Below, piece by piece: positions 24,901 to 37,446 of a stretch of DNA of 64,000 bases. Location of the stretch: assembly GCA_000727475.1 (NCBI GenBank), contig KL647296.1, positions 1,901,063-1,965,062 of the forward strand. The letters run 5' to 3'. The position numbers and the translations under genes were made by a program. How positions within the stretch are numbered: the stretch's first letter is position 1; each line of letters starts with the position of its first letter. Source of the stretch: Sarcocystis neurona. Its lineage: Eukaryota > Apicomplexa > Conoidasida > Eucoccidiorida > Sarcocystidae. The notes under the pieces were generated by a model. It had not been told where the DNA came from, searched no databases, and saw only the letters and a list, made by a program, of their open reading frames with translations.

Positions 24901-27900
24901 ACGTGGAGCCTTCGCTCGCTCCAACTTTAGCTGTTCTTTGGGACAGGGATAACGTGAGGTGGACACGTGTAAGCTATCTGTGATGTGGGGCGGCGCCTCC
25001 AGGGTGTCGCTCCAGCTTGTACACGTATGTGCACAACGTTGACGCATGTGCGGCCTGCAGCACCACAGCTACGTGGCAACTTACGTCGAAGCATCTGACT
25101 GGCGAACAAAGGAAACCCATGGAATATGACTGGCCACGCCGCAACCTGGGCAGATAGCAAAGGAGCATACGGAACCCGAAGAGAGTTGAAATGCAGATAT
25201 CGACAGAGAAATACTGTTGTGAGCCTTCCTGCAACTTGTTCGCAGCAAACAGACGCTGGCGTTTCATAAGGAAACATCAGGCATGCGTGAGGTAACGCGA
25301 AGTGCTGTGCGTGTTGTTTCCGAGCTCTAACATCCATTTTATGCAGAAAGACATCTCTCCACAGTTGCACAAACAAAGTGAAACCGTCACTGTGCATCGA
25401 TTTCCCGGTGTGCTGAACAAACCCACACGGAATGGTGGTACTGGTACTAAACCTAGTAAAGCACCATGATATTCTGTTACCTGTCTAATCTGGCCTTCTT
25501 CTACAACAACAAGCACTTGAATACAAGTTTAACAAACGGCTTTGATCGGCTCTCTTAGCAAGCGGGAAGAACCCAGAAGGCATCTGCAAAGATCGCACGA
25601 TCCGGTAAAGATACAAATTCACAAGCGTATGTGAAGCGCAGTTATTGGGGGCTAAATGGTTCTGCAGTGAGTCTTACATTTGCACATAGCAGCCAAGTTT
25701 CAATCCATTATGCCTCGACGCTAAGACTGTGCACAGAGTGTGCGGAGCCCCTTTCGCTACGTGCGAGGGACGGTCAATTCGCGTTGAACTATTACACGAG
25801 TGTGTATGTGGCACTTCTGCCTTGTTTTATTGTTTATATTGAGTGTCGCTACTTACTCAAACACTACACAGGAATACACACAAATACACGTCCCACTGTA
25901 TGAGTGCGAACATACACGACACACGTATATATACGAAACGTACATGCAGGATATATATATCTATTCTTTAAAAAGTACACGCAGCTATATACGGACTTTT
26001 TCCCACGGCAACGTGTGCAGGGATAGCAGACGGTGCCTAATGACCATCCGACTACCGCGCTTGACAGTACTGAGCTCAGAGCAGGAACTTCGCGTATACA
26101 CGAATACACATATACATTGATGCATACACGTTTGCCTTGTTGCGCACACGTGTGTGTTCCGTCATTTACTTGCTGTACGTCCGATGACTCTCTTTCTCTA
26201 TTCCTCTCTCTCTCCTTATCCACGTATACACACATATACAGATATATGTGCACAGTTCCACATGAGCCTACACTTTGTATGTCCGTACACACGAGTATAC
26301 GTCTTTGGAGCGGTGAGCCTCTGTGCAAAGACACAGGTCCGCGCAGAGATCTGTATACAAGCGCACACACACATTACTGATGAAGAATTGTACTTCCTCC
26401 GTACCTGCAAGAATGAGATTTTATCCCCAAGCAGAGTGCGGCGCGCTGACAAGCAGGCGACCAGAAAGCCCGTCGCTAGCTGCATCGGAACCAAAAATCC
26501 AGCGTAGTACATAACAAAGGACCAGCGGACACCTGCAACGTGATCTCGCAGGCCTGGAAGTTCTTCGCCAGTCCGCATGGTAGAAATACTTATGTTTCTC
26601 ATTTCAAAATTTCTCAAAGAACCGGCTAGTCGCCAAGCATGGACCCCGAGCTCCACCTGGAGAAAAAAAGAAAAGAAACACGAAGCAGGGCAGTTTGACG
26701 CTTAGCGTCAATAAGAGTGCGAACGTTAGGAGACTCAGGCGGAGGAGACGAATAAGACTTACAGTCCACAGGACCTAAGCACGAATACCTGGGCCAGGAA
26801 TACATATACATATATATACATTATATTCGTCGCCGCATCTGTGAACGTGCCACAACAAAACAGATATCAGCAGCCCCGACCTAAAAAAGTTACGACGCGA
26901 AAGGATGCGCATGATCTTAAAACGAGCGTAGGAACGCAAGGGGAGTTCTAATAATGAGAGGACGAGTACAAACACATCCAGCAAGAGCATTTCAACGAGA
27001 AGAGAAGAAGGGGATAATCACCCGGTTAACGCAACAGCACTTTCTCGTAGAAAGTGGCAAGGCCACAGCCAGCGGATCCCGGAGCCGATGCGTTTCTTCC
27101 AGCAACGCGAACTCAAAAGTGGAGAGAGCAGGGAGCCTCACGCTGTTACGTAGGCCTGCACTCTTTCTTAAATACGATTTTTTTTGGCTGCAGTCCCTCG
27201 GTATCATGTCCTCTACATCTGGTGGTTCTCACCGCACTGCCGCTTTGTTGTCCTGAGGCAGGACTATGAGACATGTTCTCTGTCGTTATACACGTATTTG
27301 CTCAGGAAGCGAGTCTTCTGAAGAATATCTAACTTCTGTCTGTATAGAAACCGGTACACCGCTACTACAGTCTGCGATCCCTTCTCTCCACCTTTGCCCA
27401 GTCTACACGTAAAACAGTGGAGAGACGAGATGTAGGGGGGAGCTCTGAGGCCACTGAGCGTCTCTCGCTGCTTTCCGCAGCATCGATTTGTCGACTTGAG
27501 TACAGGTGCATACATGTTTCTTACAAGAACACACGTTCCTACCCAAGCACATGAAGAGTACGCAAAGAAGATGTACAGGTCCCTAAGTGAATACGTATGC
27601 GTGAATATATGTATGTATGTACGTATATTTATATACGCGTGAATATGTATTAAGATTTACGTGTACATACATATACATATGTACGCATGCATAGAAATAT
27701 ATATATATATATATACGATGTGTAGGCGGCACACGCACGAAGAGGTAAGCACACCTTTGTGACTGTATCTAGAAGCTCCAAGGAGGCAGGCGTGGTGACG
27801 GTTCGAGCTGAATCCTCTACAACGGCCACGCCTCGGGGGAAACACGAAGAGAAGCGTTTTTCTGTATAAAATATCAACACCCAACTTGCCGTGCCATTTA

Positions 27901-28684
27901 GCTACATACACACACGCCACACAGACACACGCCTACCGCCCTATCTTCACACATACATATTGTACACGACGTACGCGTATTACACCGCACACACATACAT
28001 ATATACACGTATATAATGAACACGGTATGGTGCGGTAAACTACGTATATCTGTACGACGGTGTACACAAGCCAACAATCCCACCTTCACGCGTATATTGT
28101 ACACAATGTGCACGTATTATGCTGCGCATATACATGCGTGTATATATATATATGTATATATATATTTTATCTACGTGGTATGGTGCGCCAGAGTATGTGC
28201 AACTGTATGACGGTGTACACACCATATTCGTAATGCGCTCTATCCGCGTGTACATTCCTAAAAAGACATTACACACAAGTGCCGCTCCGTTGTATGGATA
28301 TATTCTCGACGCTACACTCCTACAATCCAGCGTTTCTCTGCCGGTTCTTCACGCTACTCCCCTTCCCATACACTATATATATATGTATATACGTACAGGT
28401 CGTGCACATATATATATATATATTGATACGGTGCACAGAGCCCGGACCACTGCTTCTCAGTGTTGCCTCCCATCATTTGACGTCTCTCCTGCGCATCTCT
28501 CGTATGCCCTCTGGTGCATCAGTCTTACGAATAGAACGGCTAGAGAGTCAGTTACGACCTCATTTGTCTTTCTCTCTTTCTCTGTCTATCTCTACACAAA
28601 GCGCACGTAGGTATTTATATAGACGTTCTCATTAACCTGCCAGTCACCTACACACGCGTGTAGAGCTACAGCTACACATCGCCT

Positions 28685-28724
<40 letters not shown>

Positions 28725-31700
28725 GGACCCGCGTACACCCGTCCCCTCCACATGCACACGTGCACACATGGAGACAGTCCGCAGGAATGTCACTGCGCGT
28801 GTCTTTATCTCTCCGCTACAGACACACGACACACGTGTCCATTGAGAGTAGTTGCAGAAAGAGAAGTGACGGCGCTGCAGCTGATCCTGCTGCTTACGAC
28901 GGCGATCATTGTCGAGGCCACTGCGCTGTATAGCAGCAGCTGCCCGGGTCGTCGGACGAGGCCTCGCTGCATCACTTTGTAGAGTGTGGCAATTTTGACG
29001 AGTTCTTGCAACGCAGCTTCGAGGAAGAAAGCATCAACGAAACTCCACAGAGCAAAGCCGGGCCGTATAAGCAGAAAGCTGCTCGAGTTGAATGTAGCAA
29101 GATCCAGCAGCCGCACCACCAGTCCCCACCCCGTCCGCACCACTGGCAGCAACGCGCATAGGGGAGCCGCGATCGCGAGCGTCGAAGCTCCCACGTACAC
29201 CGCCTGCGCAGAGAGACAGAGGAGGACATCGCCCACACAGAGAGACACAGACAGACAGACAGCCAGACATGTAGACACAGAGCACGAGTGGAGGGAAGCG
29301 CAAGGGAAAGGGAAATATGGTACACGAACAACTGCCTCCCCGACACGGCGAGACAAAAAAAGGAAGAGTAGAGACGGGAGAAGCGCACACATTCCTTCAC
29401 AGAAAAAAAATGTGAAGAGAAGTCTTTGCAGGATATCTGTCTCCGTTTTGGTAGCAGAACTGCAAAATGGATGGAGAAGAAGACTACTTTTGCAGACGCA
29501 TGAGACGGAACGAAGGAGACGTCGGCAAACTCTCCAGACATATGTATATATATATATATATGTATATGCAGCCGTAGATGCACATGGATGATACCTAGAC
29601 ACCGCGCAGTTGCACACATGCAGGCCCAACGGAGAACAACGCAGCACAGCGCAGGCGAGAGCGTGGGGAGCCACGTTTTCCCAAGTATATGAATGTAGTC
29701 ACAGGGAGGACGAGTTACACAAATAGAGGGAGCGCAGCGTGGTAGTTACGACCGCGGAGGGCGGGTCGGAGGGTCAATATAGATACTCGTGTGTACATAT
29801 ACATGTACAACGGAGGGGCGGTACACATATGTACTCATACGTGCGTAATAACTGTATGTGTATACGTATATACGGTCAGGCACGTGGGAGCTGAAGAAGA
29901 GAAGGGGTTATGTATGCGTACATTCACAAATACGAACAGGTGAACATACATGCCTGCATGTAAATGATAAATCAAGACACACGTATATCTATTCGTACAC
30001 GCACATGTATACGTGTGATGCCACGCACAGGCACGAATGGTGGAAGCCTCCAAAAGCAGCTGCGTACATATGTACATATACGTATATATGTGGAGTTGTA
30101 TATTCCCCTTCACCTTCACTACCATGTGTTTTTGGCTTGACTGTTTACCTGTATGGGAGGGACATCATGGCCGAATGCCTGCACATCGCACAATTACTGC
30201 ACACAAAGATCTCTTTTCAGAAGAAGAGAAAGAAGAAAAAGAAAGGAACACCCCTCTTTATGGTTGATAGATAAACTTATCTCAGAGTGCTGCTCTGTAG
30301 AATTCAAAACCTTCCCCTGCAACGAGGGGAGAACGTGATCGAATGGCCGTGCACACATAAGTAGAAAAGAGGAACGGCACGCGCAAAGTCCTTCGTCGAG
30401 AAAAGCAAGGAAAAACGCACTTGCGACAACGCGAGTGACATCGGGAGTGGATCAGACTGCAGCAAAAACACGGTTACGCAAGGTGGGCAGTGGATACAGA
30501 CGTGTGTAGGCACACGGGATACAAAATTTTAAGTACAGAAATTATTCTCTGTGGCGCAAGTACATTCATCTGGCTGTCGGTTGTCAACACAGGAGTCTAC
30601 TCAAGAATTATATTAGTAGGTTTTACTTCTCCTACGAGTCAAAGACACACCTTTTTACACGGTTGTACATATATGCGTGAATTTGTGGACAGATAAAAGC
30701 TCGCGCAGGGCGGCAGACACACACGCATATACGTTGGTATTTATATTACCCACACGTATACGTATCGAAAAAAAATTTATGTAGGAACAGAGAAATACAG
30801 CCACGTCAAGTATAGTTAGCACACGCGCGCATTCGCCCACCGAATACCAGTCTCTTTCCTTATTTGTTTTTTCCCCCACTGCCTTCTCCATTCCTTTTGA
30901 TTGTCCCTCTTTCGCTTCCTCCCTCTCGCTTTTTTAAACAGCGTCCTTCTCAACGCCTTCCAGCGCTCTCTCACTTTCTCAGTTGTCCTCAGCTTCCCTC
31001 TTCTTCCTGCTCCTCTTCATTCTTCCTCTTCCGTCTTTCGCCCTCTAACGGACGACTTCGCGTTTCTCGTTATTCCCTATCCTTTCTTATCGGTTTCTTT
31101 ACCTGCCGTTCCTTTCTCTGCACTCCTTTCTTTTCGTGCCCCCACGTCTTCTTCAGTTTCTTAACATTTCTCTTTCTTTTCCTTCCTCGTCTTCTTTTCC
31201 GTTCTCCCGTCCTTCCTCTTCTGCTCTTCTTGCTCTGCCTTATCTACCCTTTTTCCTTCTTCCTTCTCTCTCCTCCCTTTTCTCTCTGTCTGTTTCTTCT
31301 TCTTTTGTCCGGAGCAAATTTTTCACTCACGTGGAAGAGCAAAAAAAGCAGAGCACCGGGGGGAAGGAAAACTGTGAGAGCCAGGCTCCAAGCGGCGTGT
31401 TTGGCCACAGCTGCACAGATGGCTACGGCGCTAGCATAAAGAAAAAAGAAAATAACAAGATTTGCAGTGCAGCGTCCACTGCAAAAAGTATCCCCCATTG
31501 TCTTTTCTTCTCCAGTCGAAGACAGCACCAGTCCTCCTCTGCTCAATCCTCGCAGCAAAACCTCTTCTTCCTCTCCTCCTCTTCCTGCTGCTTCTCCCCC
31601 CCGCTCTGCCATGGTGAAGAAGTCGGTGCTGCGCTAGGAAACGACTCGGCGTGGAAAGCCTGCGGTGTGCTACACAGGGAAGAAGAGGAGGGAAAGCAAA

Positions 31701-34700
31701 AGAAGAGGAGCAGCCGGAAGAGACGCGGACGAGGAGGGGTGAACAACGAAGCGACGAGACGTGTAAACGAGAGATTACGAAGAGGCACGAGAAGAGGAGG
31801 AACGCAAGAAGAAGAACCGGCGCACAAAGCAAATAATAGTAGGACCGACAAATGCGGTGTGTGATACAGGAACCGGTGCACTTCCTTTCTTGTGTCGGAC
31901 GTTGAGAACGACACCGCCAAACACAGGAGGAGGGACGCCGCTAGGTCCTGTTGAAAAGAAGCCTCCCGTCTTCTACCGCAGCAGCTGAACCGATGATCCC
32001 ACCCGAATGGAGTGCGCTAGAAATTGACAGACATATTTATCCACATGTACGCACATATCCGTGTCTTCACAAGCACACACAAAGAAGAAGTCCGTACGCA
32101 TATACATGCATATATATATATATACTTACAAACAGATATATACATATATATATATATATGTACACAAGCATACACATATATATATATGTAAGCATATAGA
32201 TTATATATATACGCATACAGATATATATATATATATCTATGAGTACATAGATATATATATATGAGTATATACATATATATATATACTTGTGTACTTCTTC
32301 AGAATGAATCAACAGAATAGCGGATGTAGATAAACAGGACCCGTTGCACAGAGACGCCTCTTGTATTCAACTGTAGCTGGGTAGAGAGAGATACGCATTA
32401 GCAGAGGCGTGGTGAGTGAGCGAAGCTCGTCAATCGATGAGCAAGCTTTCCGTGAACACCTAGCAGTCTCTGTACACGTGCAGAATTCTTGGCTGGAGCC
32501 TCGAAAGGTGAGCAGCCGGAGGAAGCGGCGGTGGACAGCAGACTTGTCCGAGTGTCCTGTTAGTTCTAGAAATTAAAACGAAGCTCCCCCTGTAGGCCCA
32601 CCCACAGCAGTAGTGTGTCGGTCGGAGTGCGCGTCAAGGAGTCCTCGTTGCCAGCAAGTAATCCTAGCTCTAGTAGCTTCGTGACAGAAATAGGTGTAGC
32701 TGTGGCACAAACAGGAATAGTCGTTGTACTTGTAGATTCATAGTAGCGGTAGTGGTAGTATTAGTAGTAGCAGTAGTGGAGTCGTGACAGATGTAGTAGT
32801 CGTATATTAATGGCAGTAGTATTTGCAATATTAATCCTAGCAGTAGGCATAGTATTGTAGGAGTAGTCGTCCTTGTAGTACTCGTCGCAGCAGTAGTAGC
32901 CGCGCTGGTGGCAGCAGCAATACTACAGAGCGTGTCCCAGCAGGCGTATACACCTGATCGTAGGAAGGGAAATAGTGCTGCACAGCGGTGCCAGTAGTCG
33001 TCGTTGTAGAAGAGACCTTATCATAGCAGACAAATAGGAGACGTGCTGGAGAGGTTCTGTCGTAGTCGAAGTGGCAAGCGTACTGCTGGCGAAGCGGAGG
33101 ACTGAAATTCTACTGGCTGAGTAGTTCTGTCCTCCCGTACTGGGCGTGGTAGCTTGGGGTCGAACGCCTCCACGTCGATCTACGGGCGGTCTTAGGAGTG
33201 ACAGCGTTGTAGTGGTGATAGGTGACGGAGGAGGAGGAGACGAGGAAGCAGCAGCAGATGGACTATCACTAGACAGAACCGCTTGTAATAGTAGTAGCAG
33301 TCGAAGCACCAGGTGTAGTCTTGCAGTGGATTAAGGGGAAGAGGTGACGCGGAGGGAAATTTACTTTTCTGCACGAGTTATGCTAGGCTATGCCCCTACG
33401 TTGTGCACACATGACCTGCTAGTACCACCGATATAGCGATTGATATATTTATGGATGGAAGTGTACGCGTTAGCCTCCAGCAGCTGGTAGCGAAGTCTTT
33501 CTCGTTGAGAGTCGTCTAGCTCTAGACACGTACAACGTTATCCTGTCGCCGGGCGTAATTCCCTCGACGTCGGCAGCAAACGGGCCGTACAAAAACAAAA
33601 TGGGGATGAAAAATGCGGATGTGTGGAGCCACCGCAGGTCTCGGTCCTGCAGCAGAGCTGTGGCTACCGCCGGAGAGCCAGAAGAGGTTTTCCGCAGGCG
33701 CTTCAAACGGACAACATCTGCGCGTCGCCGTCTCTCTACCTATCGCTCCGCTGTTCACGAAAGACTTCTCCTTCATGCCGATGTGTGTGTGTCTCTCTCC
33801 CCTACTACTTTATCACCTCACCAATCTTCCTTATCTATAGTCGTCCGCGGCTTTTCACAGCTTCTGCAGTACTAAATATATATGTGTATCATACAGGTGA
33901 TGGGTGTATGTGCCACGCACACACACACGTGCACGAGTCTGTGTGAGAGACTCCGTATAATTATATGTGCACAAGAAAGAGAGCGTTTCCTAGGAGACCA
34001 GGCGGTGTCTTTACAGCCGACGAAAATTCAGTGAGGCGGCGACAAGACATGCCGCACAAATCTCAAGCATAAGCGTCTGAATATATACACGGACAAAAAG
34101 AGGGAGAAAGGTATTTGCGGCTGTATGTTCACCTCCTGCAAAGTTTCCCCCTCTTCACGGTACGTTTCCAGCCTCGTTCACTACTCTGTGTGTACGTGTG
34201 TGTGCGTTGCCACTGCGCGCAGAGGAATGTGTGTGTCTGTAGGCATTCACCAACATATTCGTACTTTTATAAGCACGGTTGATACGGTTATATCACGAGT
34301 TGCTCTCAGGTGACTGTTCACAATTACGCAGACACCGCAGAGCCGTGCGGGAGCAGACATTTAAAACCCGAGCAGCAGCGTGTATGTAGGTATAAAATTT
34401 CCACACGCACAGACGTTGACACAACACCTATGTGTATAGTGATAAAAGCCGGAGAATCTGTATACGCAAGTGACTCCTAGGATCTCCAGCGCATGTGCAG
34501 ATATAGAATACAATTGTATGAGACACAGCGTGTGTAGGTCTAGGTGATGCACAGACTAAAACGTATCTCCTCTGGAGTCGTCAAGACCATGGAAAAACAA
34601 ACGCCAGCGCCGGTGGAGAAGAGCGGCGATTTCTTGAGAAGTCTACGCGGCGGTTTCCTCTCTGCAGTACAAGCGGAAAACACTGCACATACGGTTTGTA

Positions 34701-34781
34701 TCAAAAATGATATCTTGCCACAGACGAAACTCAGGAACAGGCAAATGCAGGAGAACCCAGGCAGAGACCGCCGCCAGAAAT
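18914..34781 (-). CDS. multi-exon polytopic membrane protein, possibly PrsW-like
   Basis: Minus-strand exons inferred from splice sites and phase: 34781-34693, 33646-33534, 31430-31331, 29203-28898, 27831-27755, 26656-26405, 24930-24888, 24550-24391, 19377-19251, 19053-19017, 18948-18914 (stop TAG). The product carries about eight hydrophobic segments, for example [47 protein letters not shown] and [15 protein letters not shown]. The longest exon reads [20 protein letters not shown], then [14 protein letters not shown], and the next AVVEDSART. This resembles the order of motifs in PrsW-type intramembrane proteases (EExxK, then Y...GFxxxEN), but the first Glu is Gln and the pattern is loose. 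All junctions agree in phase except 28898 to 27831, where one base is unaccounted for, so a small exon or different boundary is likely. Upstream exons may exist near 35.5 kb. The gene is well supported; the family is not. Confidence 0.6.
21627..21652. repeat. 26-bp perfect palindrome
   Basis: A perfectly self-complementary sequence centred on GAATTC, with CACAAGTCTT on one side and AAGACTTGTG on the other. It has no loop, so it is a palindrome rather than a stem-loop. It lies in the 5.0 kb repeat-poor intron of the minus-strand membrane protein gene. I see no associated gene or motif. Confidence 0.9.
24055..24246. repeat. 96-bp tandem duplication with a decayed neighbour
   Basis: A unit beginning CATAATTTG at 24056 is repeated at 24152 with almost no differences (a G/A change shortly after the start). 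The two copies are therefore recent. A related but diverged sequence follows: GTCGTGTGCTATCTAATAC with ACGACATTACGC (24224-24270) aligns with GCGTGTGCTACGTGGTAC and ACACCATTACGC (24310-24352). It sits inside the large intron of the membrane protein gene. Confidence 0.88.
28690..28725. repeat. (TA)n microsatellite
   Basis: Alternating TA with an ATG interruption, just downstream of exon 29203-28898 of the membrane protein gene in transcript sense. Similar tracts occur near 27696-27715, 28140-28165, 28375-28422 and 29545-29566. They mark the return of repeat-rich sequence after the repeat-poor block. Confidence 0.85.
30860..31320. repeat. polypyrimidine (plus) / polypurine (minus) tract
   Basis: About 460 bases of nearly pure C and T on the plus strand (CCTTCTTCC, TTCCTCCCTCTCGC and similar). 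It begins at the donor of exon 31430-31331, so the pre-mRNA is strongly purine-rich right after its 5' splice site. It produces a spurious 191-codon plus-strand frame of Ser/Leu/Phe. Such mirror-poor tracts can adopt triplex structures, but no function is shown. Confidence 0.85.
32095..32290. repeat. TA/CATA microsatellite block
   Basis: Alternating TATATA, ACATATA and ACACAAGC segments over about 200 bases. Frames on both strands translate to Tyr/Ile/His strings only. It lies in the intron between exons 33646-33534 and 31430-31331 of the membrane protein gene. Confidence 0.88.
32690..32930. repeat. degenerate GTA/TAG triplet tract
   Basis: The plus strand is dominated by GTAGTAGTAGCAGTAGTGG-like triplets, a different triplet from the CAG arrays elsewhere. 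Stops are frequent in one frame and absent in others. It is intronic in the minus-strand membrane protein gene. Confidence 0.75.
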
Positions 34782-36059
34782 CTTTTGGGGGAAACACACA
34801 CGTATCGAGCGACTACTTCTAAGAGCGTGCACGACTCAGAGAAGTCCGTGCGCTAATATTTTCACATATATTATATACGTATATGTACACGTGAAAAGCC
34901 ATGCGGGACGTGGCAGTGCCAGGAGAGGGTCTGCATTTATACATCGTTGTAGATGGATGTATAGATATGGGACTGCGAGGCAACAGTTCTGTGCCAGTAT
35001 TTATCTACGTGTAGATAGTCACATAGAAGTATATTTAACAGTACCAGACAAGCATGCACACCTGCGTTGAAGGGTGGTGTTGAACGGTAATGGCGGGTCA
35101 CTTCATATATATAGAGTACAACGTGCCACATTGCCAGACACTAACGCGTGTATATGTATGAATCGTAACGCGAGAAAAACAACCAGGTATGGCGAGTAAT
35201 CTAAACCACGGAAGGTATGCGGTAGTTCACAGAAATACGATTCTTGTCTTCTTCTCTGCACAGGGCCGTTACAACTATGTGCCTGGCTGAACAGATTTTT
35301 TTCACGGAATAGCCAGGGCGAGCGTACACACACACACACACACAGAGACGCACACCACACGCATCTGCACACACACCACCCCGTCCACGCAGACGCACAC
35401 GGAGACACAGAGAGTACAGGGTACAGACAGCAAAGGGAGCAGCGCAGAGCACACGCAGATTGTTTCCTGTGTCCTCTTATCCAAAGGGGTAAATGCAGGA
35501 CAATGCCTGCGGAGAGGTGAAGAAAGGAGAACAAAAACGCGGGCTGGAGGATTTGCCGAAGTGCACGGAGAGGACGGCGACCACACTTCCAACCACACCC
35601 GTGAGCTTTCATATACAGTGGCGCACAGCGTGAATTGGGGAATGGGAGTTTCAAACGTTATGTTAACAGTCAACTGTGCAAGCAATATAGTCGTTGGGGT
35701 GTCTTCGGTGTAGAACCTCGCAGACTCTCAGAGTTGTTCTTGTGGGCCGGCGCGGGGGGCCTCACCGCGCGACGAGAGGGATAATGCGCGGACAGCCACA
35801 AATATACAACCTTTATAATCCTTGGGGCAAATCTTATGAGAAAAGAAGGATGCTGTTGTATTTGCAAGGGGTGATAATGACACTTCAAGCAGTCTTCTCT
35901 ATGATGGGGAGCACACCGCATGCGCGCCGCACGTGGACGAAGAACAAGGGTAGACCGAGACGCAATTGCTCTGCCGGCTTTTTCGCTACTAGAGCATTCA
36001 GTGTTAGCCCCATTAAGTGGATCTTAATTCAGTATACCACCCTCTAGCGGTGAACACAC
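34782..36059. other. no confident gene; possible 5' exon near 35.5 kb
   Basis: On the minus strand a strong acceptor (CCTCTCCGCAG) near 35511 precedes HCPAFTPLDKRTQETICVC and a hydrophobic run, which could be an upstream exon of the membrane protein gene, but its phase does not fit the exon at 34781. A CA microsatellite is at 35329-35343. The rest shows nothing recognisable. Confidence 0.35.
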
Positions 36060-36299
36060 TTAATAGATAACTTGCATACTGTGTTCGACATTGCCTGTGT
36101 CGCCAGCTCCTGTGTAAGTAACCCTTCTTCCAACATGAACAACTCTCGCTTTTCTAACACGACTACCAGTCCAACTACCAACACCACCACTACCGCGTAC
36201 TTCATCAACATTCATGAGTCTTGTTGCTGGTAGTTGAACTAAAACAGCAGGTTCAAAGACTAATACCACTTGCTGTACTCCTACCATTACCGCGTGCAT
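36060..36299 (-). CDS. small ORF of unusual codon use, unknown
   Basis: A 79-codon frame reading MHAVMVGVQQVVLVFEPAVL, then LPATRLMNVDEVRGSGG, ending HSMQVIY before TAA. It has a smooth, protein-like residue mix with many Val and Gly and third positions favouring A/T, unlike the GC-rich exons elsewhere in the window. No splice partners or family were recognised. It might be a small gene, an exon, a fragment of transferred DNA, or chance. Confidence 0.35.
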   Translation of the reverse strand: MHAVMVGVQQVVLVFEPAVLVQLPATRLMNVDEVRGSGGVGSWTGSRVRKARVVHVGRRVTYTGAGDTGNVEHSMQVIY

Positions 36300-37446
36300 T
36301 GAGCCTTTCTCTGCACAACGCTAAGGGGGGGGATGACTCTTGCTAATACAACTTCCGCGTGGCAGTGCCGCGGGTCACAGAACATCGCAAAATTACTGCA
36401 GTGCCCTGTCCTGTCACCTGTTCTGCGCCGAACTTGGGAGTCATGGCCCATGATGAATTCACGCTTTACAATCTGTACAACTGCGTCGGCAGTGGCTTTG
36501 TAAGCTGTTGCTCGACTGCTGCATGGATATCTTACGGAACTCTGTGGTGCGCGGTCACAGTTTCACCGAAAAACTATTAACATCACCACAGTACACTAAT
36601 GCCAGAGGGTCAATACTGATGGCGGTTTCGGTGCAAGTATTCGTACACCTACGCGCTAATGTACTGCTAAACCTGGTGTAAGCCCTGGGAATTACGCATC
36701 CCTGTGAACCCACTGGTTGTATCTGTCTGTCGGTGAAAGTGTAGAACAAACAATTCAACGTGAGAACTCACCCTGCCGGTATTCGTGTACTGCTACGAAA
36801 CCCCCACTGTAAAGGATGGTATGTGTGCTCCTCCTACCGCTCACCAGTACTCCTCTGGGCAGGCGCTAGCTTTCTGGATGCAATGGTAGGGTAAAACCAT
36901 GCGTTTTAGCAGGAGCAGTGAGAAAAGTAGTACAGATACCAACGTCGGTGCTTCAGGCCATCGCCAAAGAAGCTGAAATCTTTGATTGCCTTCTCTCGCC
37001 GATTCACCGTCTCCACATTGTTACGAACACGACAACAAGCAACAAACTTCTGTGCTGGCGAGCTTAATTAATGCAAGAAGAGGACGTGCACGCGGCCACG
37101 TCTGCGGGTCTTACTCGCGCACACGGCGGTAGCCCTGCAAGCTTTATTTAGTCGCACGCACCAGGGTGATAAGTGATGATGCAGCTTCGCTTCTTGTCGC
37201 GATATTCAGGCAGGAGAGTTGTCAGGAACTAAGGTGCTGACTTCTCACGCATGCGCCATAGGTCTAGTCGTTCGAGTGTAGCGAGTGGTGACCAGACAAA
37301 TACATCGGGAAACACACCAACTGGCAGATATCTGTGTTTGTTTCTCGACTATAAACGAAGATTCTAATTCCTACTGTGTACACGCAGAAATGTACGCAGA
37401 CGTATACCTGAGCAGACCACATATATATACTTATGTATATATATAC

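Noticed and set aside
30864..31439. 191-codon plus-strand frame
   Set aside because: It translates the polypyrimidine tract and runs antisense into a better supported minus-strand exon.
31244..31612. Longer version of a membrane protein exon starting at an ATG in good context (CACCATGG) at 31612
   Set aside because: A strong pyrimidine-rich acceptor at 31431 gives correct phase with the exon at 33534; the longer form would make this the first exon and orphan two good upstream exons. It remains possible as an alternative transcript.
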